From: Alphaproteobacteria bacterium MarineAlpha9_Bin7
GTDB lineage: Bacteria > Pseudomonadota > Alphaproteobacteria > UBA7887
NCBI GenBank assembly: GCA_002938115.1
Contig: PTKD01000034.1
Coordinates: forward strand, 1 to 12,870
Length of the DNA stretch: 12,870 nt
Direction of reading: 5' to 3'
Position 1 is the first letter of the stretch. Each line of letters starts with the position of its first letter. The notes under the pieces are model-generated. The model made no database searches, was not told the origin of the DNA, and saw only the letters and a program-made list of their open reading frames with translations. Both the position numbers and the translations under genes were made by a program. Below, one piece after another: positions 1 through 5,816 of this stretch.

Positions 1-1
1 C

Positions 2-559
2 GATATCGTTGGCTCATACAACAAGATGCGACTGGTTCCTTTTGGTGAATATGTGCCGCTTCGAGACTGGTTGCCTTTTGCTAAGTTAGCGCACGGCAGT
101 CGGGATTATTCTCGTGGCACAGGTCAGCGGACTCTCGACTTGCCCGGTCTGCCATCGGTCGGGCTGTTAATTTGTTTTGAAGCTATCTTTCCTGGGGACG
201 TCGTTGATAAATCGAGACGCCCGGAATGGCTTCTTAATCTTACTAACGATGCTTGGTATGGAAACAGTGCAGGTCCGTATCAGCATTTGGTGCAAACAAA
301 ATTTCGGTCAGTGGAGGAAGGTCTTCCGCTGATTCGTGCGGCCAATACGGGTATTTCGGCGGCCATCGATGCGTACGGTCGCGTTGTAGCGACTCTAGGG
401 TTGGGGGAGACAGGTGTCCTCGACACGGGATTGCCAATGCCCTTAATAGGACCCACATTCTACAGTCAACATGGGAACATCCCTATCCTATTTTTTGTGG
501 TTTTACTGGTGGCAGTAACATTAGTTGGGGGTGCGCAACGTTCAGAAATAGATGAGTAG
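2..559 (+). CDS. lnt: Apolipoprotein N-acyltransferase, C-terminal part (5' truncated by window edge)
   Basis: Inner-membrane enzyme that transfers an acyl chain from a phospholipid to the N-terminal cysteine of apolipoproteins, the last step of lipoprotein maturation. Only the end of the nitrilase-like domain and the last membrane helix are present; the reading frame is open from base 2, so the gene begins outside the window and the ATG at 26 is internal. Family landmarks are visible: the lysine at 23-25 just before LVPFGEYVPLR (equivalent to the catalytic K335 of E. coli), the glutamate at 47-49 in PFGEY, and the nucleophile cysteine at 173-175 in LICFEAIF. NLTNDAWYG and a C-terminal hydrophobic segment (ILFFVVLLVAVTLV) follow, as expected. 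It ends with TAG at 557-559. lnt upstream of metK is a common alphaproteobacterial arrangement. The identification rests on these motifs and is secure. Confidence 0.95.
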   Translation, partial: DIVGSYNKMRLVPFGEYVPLRDWLPFAKLAHGSRDYSRGTGQRTLDLPGLPSVGLLICFEAIFPGDVVDKSRRPEWLLNLTNDAWYGNSAGPYQHLVQTKFRSVEEGLPLIRAANTGISAAIDAYGRVVATLGLGETGVLDTGLPMPLIGPTFYSQHGNIPILFFVVLLVAVTLVGGAQRSEIDE

Positions 560-633
560 TCAGCGGGATATTGTAAAGAATTGTTGGAAGGTTTGTTCAC
601 GCACACGGTGCAACTGACCCAATATCATGTGGT

Positions 634-661
634 TTGACTAATGGCGCGCCTGGTTCATCAT
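634..661 (+). promoter_or_regulatory. Weak candidate sigma-70 promoter upstream of metK
   Basis: TTGACT (634-639, five of six consensus bases) is followed after 16 nt by CATCAT (656-661, four of six). Transcription would then begin near 668, giving metK a leader of about 150 nt. The -10 is poor, and this start would remove the GGAG at 664-667 that serves the small ORF at 675, so this promoter and that ORF may be alternatives. No better promoter was seen between lnt and metK. Confidence 0.25.
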
Positions 662-674
662 ATGGAGTTACCTA

Positions 675-809
675 ATGTCGGTTGTTTCTGCTGTCACCAG
701 ACTGGACTATGCGGGCACAAGCATGGCACATTATATAGACAGGTGCTATGAAGCCGCTCAGCTGGTTAATTTTTTTGAAAACGGCCTGGACCCTCATCCC
801 CTTGCTTAG
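675..809 (+). CDS. Possible 44-residue small ORF directly upstream of metK
   Basis: An ATG at 675 is preceded by GGAG at 664-667 with a 7-nt gap, good ribosome-binding geometry. The frame stays open for 44 codons and stops with TAG at 807-809, leaving 9 nt before the metK ATG. The predicted peptide starts MSVVSAVTRLDYAG and ends FFENGLDPHPLA. It has one cysteine, mixed polarity, no clear membrane segment or signal peptide, and no family I recognise. It is not methionine-rich, so a classical methionine-codon attenuation peptide is not supported. The stop overlaps the left arm of a hairpin that encloses the metK Shine-Dalgarno, which would suit translational coupling. Against it: a strong RNA hairpin lies inside the ORF, so the region may simply be an untranslated leader and the ORF chance. 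Function unknown. Confidence 0.35.
   Translation: MSVVSAVTRLDYAGTSMAHYIDRCYEAAQLVNFFENGLDPHPLA
711..757 (+). promoter_or_regulatory. Imperfect hairpin in the metK leader
   Basis: An 8-bp inner stem (CATGGCAC 722-729 with GTGCTATG 743-750, one G-T pair, 13-nt loop) is extended by an outer stem (GCGGGC 711-716 with GCCGC 753-757, one bulged G) across a small internal loop. The outer right arm overlaps AGCC (752-755), which could instead pair with GGTT (764-767) just before a run of seven T (770-776). The arrangement resembles a two-state leader, but the second hairpin has only four pairs. It does not match my recollection of the SAM-I, SAM-II, SAM-V or SAM/SAH cores. Regulation by SAM is an inference from position only. 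Confidence 0.4.
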
Positions 810-817
810 AGGCTAAG
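805..817 (+). promoter_or_regulatory. metK ribosome binding site enclosed in a small hairpin
   Basis: The metK Shine-Dalgarno AGAGG (808-812) is 6 nt from the ATG. It lies in a perfect 5-bp inverted repeat, CTTAG (805-809) and CTAAG (813-817), with AGG as the loop. Two further upstream pieces can cover it: GGCCT (784-788) pairs with AGGCT (810-814) using one wobble, and CCTC (792-795) pairs with GAGG (809-812). Several competing ways to hide the site suggest translational control of metK; this is inference. Confidence 0.4.
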
Positions 818-818
818 A

Positions 819-1982
819 ATGCCCGCGTCCGAATATTTATTTACCAGTGAGTCCGTTTCAGAGGGTCATCCCGACAAGGTATGCGATCTTGTCTCCGATT
901 CGATTGTTGACGCCTTCCTAGCTGAGGATCCGAACTCTAGAGTTGCCGTTGAAACCATGGCAACAACTAATTTGACTGTGATTGCAGGCGAAACTCGGGG
1001 GCCTGACTTCTCGAGTACGAAAATTGAGGACTTAGTTCGTAATGTAATCCGCGGCATTGGCTATGAGCAACGCGGTTTTCACTGGTGCGATGTAAAAGTG
1101 GAAGTGCATTTACATCGACAGTCGGATGATATTGCGATGGGGGTAGACGCCATTGGTAATAAGGACGAGGGGGCTGGTGACCAAGGCATGATGTTCGGTT
1201 ATGCGTGTCGAGAGACTGATGTCTTGATGCCGGCACCTATATATTTTAGCCATGAAATTCTCCGCTCGCTTGCCCAGGCGCGTCATGCAGGTGAAACACT
1301 TGCTTTAGGTCCTGATTCAAAAAGCCAGGTCACACTTCGTTATGCCAATGGGAAGCCGGTCGGGGCGACTTCTGTCGTGGTCTCAACACAACATGGGCCT
1401 GAATTCGATCAAGATCAGATACGTGAAATAGTACGGCCGCATGTTGAAAAAGTTTTACCCGATGGTTGGATGTGTCCGGACAAGGAATTTTACGTTAATC
1501 CTACCGGGCGCTTTGTCATAGGTGGACCTGATGGGGATTGTGGCCTCACTGGTCGCAAAATAATCGTAGACACGTACGGCGGTGCGGCGCCACATGGCGG
1601 CGGCGCTTTCTCGGGCAAGGATCCAACAAAAGTGGATCGTTCGGCGGCCTATGCGGCTAGATATCTTGCAAAGAACGCTGTTGCAGCCGGACTTGCGGAG
1701 CGCTGCACTATTCAACTTGCGTATGCAATTGGGCTGTCGAGGCCTCTCTCCGTATACGTCGATACACATGGCACAGGTGAGGTGGAAGAAAGTCAACTGT
1801 CGGCGGTGCTGCAGGAGCGAGTTGATCTATCCCCTCGCGGCATTCGTGAACATTTAAATCTTAGTCGGCCAATTTTTGCGCGGACTGCGGCCTACGGACA
1901 TTTTGGCCGAAACCCTGATGCGGATGGCGGGTTTTCGTGGGAACGATGCGATTTGGTTGAGGATCTGCGGAAGGCCTTTTAA
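819..1982 (+). CDS. metK: S-adenosylmethionine synthetase
   Basis: Cytoplasmic enzyme that makes S-adenosylmethionine from ATP and methionine, releasing phosphate and pyrophosphate; SAM is the methyl donor for TrmB encoded next door. The 387-residue length matches the family. Motifs in order: SESVSEGHPDKVCD with the catalytic HPDK at residues 17-20, the ATP-binding GAGDQGMMFGYA at 118-129, and the glycine-rich P-loop-like GGGAFSGKD at 260-268 followed by TKVDRSAAY. All three structural repeats are represented and no key residue is missing. The start is the ATG after AGAGG (808-812), and the protein begins shortly before the conserved FTSESVSEGHPDK, so no longer form is needed. trmB follows after 42 nt, suggesting a bicistronic unit. 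The leader has RNA structure around the ribosome binding site, hinting at feedback control. Confidence 0.98.
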   Translation: MPASEYLFTSESVSEGHPDKVCDLVSDSIVDAFLAEDPNSRVAVETMATTNLTVIAGETRGPDFSSTKIEDLVRNVIRGIGYEQRGFHWCDVKVEVHLHRQSDDIAMGVDAIGNKDEGAGDQGMMFGYACRETDVLMPAPIYFSHEILRSLAQARHAGETLALGPDSKSQVTLRYANGKPVGATSVVVSTQHGPEFDQDQIREIVRPHVEKVLPDGWMCPDKEFYVNPTGRFVIGGPDGDCGLTGRKIIVDTYGGAAPHGGGAFSGKDPTKVDRSAAYAARYLAKNAVAAGLAERCTIQLAYAIGLSRPLSVYVDTHGTGEVEESQLSAVLQERVDLSPRGIREHLNLSRPIFARTAAYGHFGRNPDADGGFSWERCDLVEDLRKAF

Positions 1983-2024
1983 TAGGTGATCTTTTAGGTT
2001 TGCCACTCTGAGTCTATTGCTGCC

Positions 2025-2714
2025 ATGCCCTATGGAAGAAGTCGTGGACGAACAATGCGTCCTACTCGTTTGGCCTTAGTTAAGTCTTTATTGCCGAAAC
2101 TGGCGTTGTCGATAGGTTTGGGTGATGACGGGACACCGACGCTATTAAAGCCAACCGAATTGTTTGATGCGAAGCCCCAAGACGTCTGGTTGGAGATCGG
2201 ATTCGGTGCTGGCGAACATCTGGTGGCTCTAGCACGGGCCAATCCAAACATTGGTTTTATAGGCTGCGACCCTTTTTTGGAGGGGGTGGGTAAATTATTG
2301 TCTCAGATAGAGGCCGAGGGTCTCGCAAATATTCGGATTTTTCCGGGTGACGTAAATCGGTTAATAACTGCGTTACCAGGGGCGTGCTTAGGCAAAGTAT
2401 TTGCTTTATTCCCAGACCCATGGCCGAAGAAGCGGCACAATAAGAGACGGCTGGTAAACAAGGGCTTTTTAAACTCTCTGGCGCGTATCATGTGTGACGA
2501 TGCCGAATTTCGTTTCTCGACTGATCACGACGAGTACGGGCGCTGGGTGCTGCGTTTCCTTTTGGAACACCAGGCGTTTGATTGGAGCACGCGCCGGCCA
2601 AACGATTGGCGAGCTCGCCCTGTCGATGGAATAGTCACTCGTTATGAACAGAAAGCACTAGCCGCGGGCCGGACATGTATCTACCTGCAATTTCGGCGGC
2701 GCCAACGAGTGTAA
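2025..2714 (+). CDS. trmB: tRNA (guanine-N7-)-methyltransferase
   Basis: Methylates N7 of G46 in the variable loop of tRNAs using SAM. The 229-residue protein begins with a basic segment (YGRSRGRTMRPTR) typical of alphaproteobacterial TrmB. It has the SAM-binding motif EIGFGAGEH at residues 57-65, the acidic strand end GCDPFLEG, the family signature FPDPWPKKRHNKRR (DPWPKKRH at 131-138), the FSTDHDEYGRW segment, and a C-terminal TRYEQKALAAGR motif. The ATG at 2025 has only a weak ribosome binding site, but an in-frame TAG at 1995-1997 and the basic N-terminus matching the family favour it; the internal ATG at 2055 would cut into that segment. It lies 42 nt after metK, whose product supplies its methyl donor. 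The next gene has its own promoter, so this probably ends the transcript. Confidence 0.96.
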   Translation: MPYGRSRGRTMRPTRLALVKSLLPKLALSIGLGDDGTPTLLKPTELFDAKPQDVWLEIGFGAGEHLVALARANPNIGFIGCDPFLEGVGKLLSQIEAEGLANIRIFPGDVNRLITALPGACLGKVFALFPDPWPKKRHNKRRLVNKGFLNSLARIMCDDAEFRFSTDHDEYGRWVLRFLLEHQAFDWSTRRPNDWRARPVDGIVTRYEQKALAAGRTCIYLQFRRRQRV

Positions 2715-2751
2715 CATCGTCTGTAAAGTTAGTCCCAACTTCCCTAAATGC

Positions 2752-2779
2752 TTGAAGGTGGCCACGAAACTGGTATAAA
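2752..2779 (+). promoter_or_regulatory. Promoter for the rimP-nusA-infB operon
   Basis: TTGAAG (2752-2757) and TATAAA (2774-2779) are separated by 16 nt and match the sigma-70 consensus at four and five of six positions. This is the best promoter-like pair in the window. It sits at the expected place, in the 175-nt gap before rimP, and predicts a start near 2786 and a leader of about 100 nt. Confidence 0.7.
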
Positions 2780-2785
2780 GCTCAC

Positions 2786-2889
2786 CAGGATAGTGGAGCC
2801 TGTTGGTTGAGGCTCGATGGTAGTGTGGATGTGGGCTGTCGGCCCGCGTTTTTATTTTAGGCGGGCGCTGTAGCGGGCGTGGCAAGCCG
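2786..2889 (+). promoter_or_regulatory. rimP operon leader with attenuator-type architecture
   Basis: The predicted leader contains a perfect 5-bp stem GAGCC (2796-2800) with GGCTC (2811-2815) around a 10-nt loop, then a terminator-like hairpin at 2831-2857. AGCC (2797-2800) could alternatively pair with GGCT (2834-2837) inside the left arm of the terminator, a weak candidate antiterminator. The terminator right arm GCCCGC (2842-2847) is exactly complementary to two later copies of GCGGGC (2861-2866 and 2873-2878). As I recall, an attenuator called the rimP leader has been described before rimP-nusA-infB operons in alpha- and gammaproteobacteria; whether this one belongs to that family needs a covariance-model search. 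The leader fits feedback by NusA on its own operon, which is inference. Confidence 0.6.
2831..2857 (+). terminator. Rho-independent-terminator-like hairpin in the rimP leader
   Basis: GTGGGC (2831-2836) pairs with GCCCGC (2842-2847) over 6 bp with one G-T pair and a 5-nt loop, and is followed by G then TTTTTATTTT (2849-2858). It lies between the operon promoter and the rimP ATG, so it would cut transcripts short before the operon (attenuation). It is too far from trmB, and beyond a new promoter, to be simply the trmB terminator, although it could also stop read-through from trmB. Confidence 0.7.
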
Positions 2890-3387
2890 ATGGACCAGGT
2901 TAAGGCGGTAGAAGATATAATCGCCCCGACCCTGAGGGCTGGGGGCTACAGCCTGGTGCGCGTGCGGCTATCGGGATCACGGCGGCAAACCTTGCAAGTG
3001 ATGGCAGAGCGGTCTGATGGCGCGGCAATGACGGTCGATGATTGTGCCAATATTAGTGGCGCCGTGTCGCCGATCCTGGAGGTCGAAGGTGCGATAGGTG
3101 GAGCCTACGATTTGGAGATCAGTTCGCCAGGCATAGATCGGCCTTTGGTTAAACCGGAGGATTTTAACCGCTACTCTGGCTCTGAGGCGCAAATAGAGAC
3201 GAAAACACTTCTTCATGGCCGACGGAAATTTCGCGGTCGGTTGGTGGGAACTACCAACAGTGCAGTCAGCGTCGATCTTGTTGATACCGTGGGCGTTCTC
3301 CAGATTCCGTTTGTTGAAATTATTGATGCGAAACTGATGTTGACTGAAGATCTTTTACGGGTTGCGCGAAAGCGAGATGGACAATGA
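2890..3387 (+). CDS. rimP: Ribosome maturation factor RimP
   Basis: Assembly factor for the 30S ribosomal subunit, active in the cytoplasm. The 165-residue length is normal for the family. The N-terminal alpha/beta domain carries MTVDDCANISGAVSPILE and the family signature YDLEISSPGIDRPLVKPEDFNRY (about residues 77-99), followed by the smaller C-terminal SH3-like barrel (RRKFRGRLVGTTNSAVSVD, then IPFVEIIDAKL). The ATG at 2890 is the only sensible start: no in-frame ATG or GTG precedes it after the TAG at 2871-2873, and the protein begins as homologues do. The ribosome binding site is weak. It overlaps nusA by 4 nt (ATGA at 3384-3387), so translation is probably coupled. It is the first gene of the operon driven by the promoter at 2752-2779. 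Confidence 0.95.
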   Translation: MDQVKAVEDIIAPTLRAGGYSLVRVRLSGSRRQTLQVMAERSDGAAMTVDDCANISGAVSPILEVEGAIGGAYDLEISSPGIDRPLVKPEDFNRYSGSEAQIETKTLLHGRRKFRGRLVGTTNSAVSVDLVDTVGVLQIPFVEIIDAKLMLTEDLLRVARKRDGQ

Positions 3388-5102
3388 GTGAAGGCGCGCT
3401 GAATGGGGGTAACCGGGGGCTAACGAGGCCGGAGCTGTTGCAAGTGGCCGACGCTGTTGCTCGTGATAAGACCATCGACCGGGAAATTGTAGTCCAAGCT
3501 ATGGAACAAGCAATTCAAACAGCAAGCAGACGCAAATATGGTCAAGAATTGGAAATTCGCGCAGAAATCGACCGAACCACTGGTGAAATTCGTTTAAACC
3601 GCATCCGCCATGTTGTTGAAGAAGTCGAAGACGGTGCCACCCAACTTGGGCTGGAAGCAGCTCGCGCCATGGATCCAAACCTTGAGGTGGGCGGCGAACT
3701 AACGGAACCACTGCCGCCCATAGATCTTGGCCGTGTCGCGGCTCAGGCAGCAAAACAAGTCATTGTCCAGCGGGTACGTGAGGCGGAACGTGCGCGCCAG
3801 TATGAGGAGTATAAGGATCGAAATGGCGAGATAGTCAATGGGCTCGTGAAGCGCACCGAGTATGGGAACGTAATTGTAGACCTTGGACGAGGTGAGGCGG
3901 TGTTGAGGCGTGATGAATCGTTGCCGCGTGAAAATTTTCGTAATGGTGATCGGGTCCGAGCACTTATTTACGAAGTACGGGAGGAGACCCGGGGAGCACA
4001 GATCTTCCTCTCGCGAACTCGGCCTGAGTTAATGGCCCAGCTATTTAGTCAGGAGGTGCCGGAAATATACGATGGCATTATCGAAGTCAAAGCCGTGGCG
4101 CGAGATCCAGGAAGTCGAGCTAAGATTGCGGTTTTGTCCAACGACTCGAGCATAGACCCAGTCGGGGCATGCGTAGGAATGCGCGGCAGCAGGGTTCAAG
4201 CGGTCGTCAATGAGCTGCAGGGAGAAAAAATCGACATTATTCAATGGAACCCAGATCCCGCCACCTTCATAGTCAATGCTTTAGCGCCCGCCGAAGTTAC
4301 TAAGGTCGTCCTTGACGAGGACCAGCGGCGTATCGAGGTTGTTGTTCCGGATGACCAACTCAGCTTAGCTATTGGCCGGCGGGGCCAAAATGTGAGACTG
4401 GCTTCCAACCTTACGGGTTGGGAAATTGACATCATGACAGAGGGGCAGGAATCGGAGCGGAGGGTGGGAGAATTTCGAACAGCCTCCCAAACGTTTATCG
4501 ATCATCTTAACGTGGATGATGTAATTGCGCATTTGTTGGTAACAGAGGGGTTTACGGATGTCGAAGCAGTAGCATTCGTGCCCGTCGAGGAACTAGGGGG
4601 GATAGAAGGCTTTGACGAGACTCTCGCGGGTGAGCTGCGGCAGAGAGCGCGGACCTACTTGGTTGAGCGAGACGAAAAATTGACCGCGGAGAGACGCGAA
4701 TTAGGTGTACACGACGATGTCGCGGGGATAGAGGGACTATCCCCCGCAAACATGGTTATGCTAGGGCAAACGGGGATCAAGTCGTTAGATGATCTGGCTG
4801 ATCTCGCGAGCGATGAGCTTCGTGAAATTGTCGGTGAAAGCGAGTTATCGATCGACGATGCAAACGCGATAATTATGTCGGCGCGGGCGCATTGGTTTGA
4901 TAATAATCCTGAGGAGAGAGATGTTGGACAAATAGATGCTAACAATACCACCCACACGGCTTCTGTGGATGAAGTGTGTGAAAATCTACCAGAAAGTGAT
5001 AAATCCGTTGTGGTTTCGGCGATCGGTGGGGAGGATGTTAACTCCGACCCGTCGGAGTCGGAGGTTGGTGGTGCCGATGGCGCCAATGACACGGTTAAGT
5101 GA
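3384..5102 (+). CDS. nusA: Transcription termination/antitermination protein NusA
   Basis: Binds RNA polymerase and nascent RNA, promoting pausing and intrinsic termination or, with other Nus factors, antitermination of rRNA operons. Domains in order over 572 residues: N-terminal polymerase-binding domain (about 15-125, with LLQVADAVARDKTIDREIV), S1 domain (about 147-213, beginning NGEIVNGLVKRTEYGNVIVD), and two KH domains (about 230-360, with GMRGSRV near 264 and the second GxxG in LAIGRRGQNVRLA near 331). Two helix-hairpin-helix AR-type repeats follow (about 378-430 and 447-500), then an acidic, low-complexity tail of about 60 residues. Presence of the AR repeats is usual for proteobacterial NusA. 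It overlaps rimP by 4 nt at ATGA. The N-terminus has about 12 residues before the conserved block; the overlap start fits the operon. Confidence 0.97.
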   Translation: MSEGALNGGNRGLTRPELLQVADAVARDKTIDREIVVQAMEQAIQTASRRKYGQELEIRAEIDRTTGEIRLNRIRHVVEEVEDGATQLGLEAARAMDPNLEVGGELTEPLPPIDLGRVAAQAAKQVIVQRVREAERARQYEEYKDRNGEIVNGLVKRTEYGNVIVDLGRGEAVLRRDESLPRENFRNGDRVRALIYEVREETRGAQIFLSRTRPELMAQLFSQEVPEIYDGIIEVKAVARDPGSRAKIAVLSNDSSIDPVGACVGMRGSRVQAVVNELQGEKIDIIQWNPDPATFIVNALAPAEVTKVVLDEDQRRIEVVVPDDQLSLAIGRRGQNVRLASNLTGWEIDIMTEGQESERRVGEFRTASQTFIDHLNVDDVIAHLLVTEGFTDVEAVAFVPVEELGGIEGFDETLAGELRQRARTYLVERDEKLTAERRELGVHDDVAGIEGLSPANMVMLGQTGIKSLDDLADLASDELREIVGESELSIDDANAIIMSARAHWFDNNPEERDVGQIDANNTTHTASVDEVCENLPESDKSVVVSAIGGEDVNSDPSESEVGGADGANDTVK

Positions 5103-5120
5103 TGTGGAGGCAGTAGAATT

Positions 5121-5816
5121 TTGTTTGCGACCCATACAGCACGAGCTATAGGTGGTGCTCATGTGGATACCAACGAAACTCTTTCCAAGATAGAGCGACG
5201 TTGTTTGGTCACTGGAGAGGTCCGTGACATAGAGAGCCTGGTGCGTTTCGTCATAGGGCCGGACGGGGTGCTTGTGCCCGATGTTGAAGGTAAGCTACCG
5301 GGACGAGGATTTTGGGTGGCTGCCGAGCGCGTCGTGTTGGATCGGGCCGTAAACAAAGGGCACCTGGAGCGCGCACTTAGGCGTGCAAACGCGCTAGACG
5401 TTGTGGTTCCTGGAAACCTCTCCGAGCTTGTGTCGTCGTTGTTAGCACGTCGTTGTCATTGGCTATTTGGCCTCGCCCGGCGCGCTGGCCACGTAGTGCT
5501 AGGGTTTGAGAAAGTGCAGCAACTCTTGATCTCTGGGAGAGCGCGATTACTAGTCTTGGCTTCTGAGGCGGGCGCTAATGGCGATAAATTGCGTCGGGTT
5601 GCTGTTAATAACGATCAACCCATCGGGGTAATAGATTTCTTTGATGTTTCGGCATTGGCGCCAGTTTTAGGGCGTGTTAATTGGGCGTACGCTGCTGTAC
5701 GGACCTGCGGACTTGCGGAGCGATTGTTAGTTGAGACAGAACGTTTGGTCGGTTTTACAAGCACTAAAGTGGGGGTACAGCAAACTCCCATCAAGATAAA
5801 TAAAGTGGCGCGATGA
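5121..5816 (+). CDS. ylxR: YlxR-family RNA-binding protein fused to an L7Ae-like domain
   Basis: Probable RNA-binding protein between nusA and infB. The first half is a YlxR/DUF448 domain: ERRCLVTGEVRDIESLVRF starts at residue 25, and KLPGRGFWV follows. The second half (about 112-205, HWLFGLARRAGHVVLGF, then AVNNDQPIGVIDFFDVS) resembles the L7Ae/L30e RNA-binding fold. In Bacillus these are separate neighbouring genes, ylxR and ylxQ, in the same place; here they form one protein, as is common in alphaproteobacteria. The exact role is not established here. The start is uncertain: TTG at 5121 lies 10 nt after a strong GGAGG (5106-5110), while GTG at 5163, 7 nt after GGTGG (5151-5155), would give a protein shorter by 14 residues that begins closer to the conserved domain. 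It overlaps infB by 4 nt at ATGA. Confidence 0.88.
   Translation: MFATHTARAIGGAHVDTNETLSKIERRCLVTGEVRDIESLVRFVIGPDGVLVPDVEGKLPGRGFWVAAERVVLDRAVNKGHLERALRRANALDVVVPGNLSELVSSLLARRCHWLFGLARRAGHVVLGFEKVQQLLISGRARLLVLASEAGANGDKLRRVAVNNDQPIGVIDFFDVSALAPVLGRVNWAYAAVRTCGLAERLLVETERLVGFTSTKVGVQQTPIKINKVAR

Noticed and set aside
641..751. A 36-codon ORF with four cysteines upstream of metK
   Set aside because: There is no Shine-Dalgarno before its ATG, it overlaps the better-supported 44-codon ORF in another frame, and its cysteine spacing matches nothing I know.
750..818. SAM-II riboswitch, suggested by GGTTAAT and GGCTAAG near the metK start
   Set aside because: The other required core segments and the first stem are missing or in the wrong order, so the likeness is limited to short words.
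2726..2741. AAGTT-AACTT stem after trmB as a terminator
   Set aside because: Only 5 weak A-T-rich pairs and no T-run follow, so it is unlikely to stop transcription.
4655..5092. 145-codon minus-strand ORF opposite nusA
   Set aside because: It is antisense to the well-conserved NusA C-terminus, and its serine-rich low-complexity product is what the complementary strand of this codon pattern yields.
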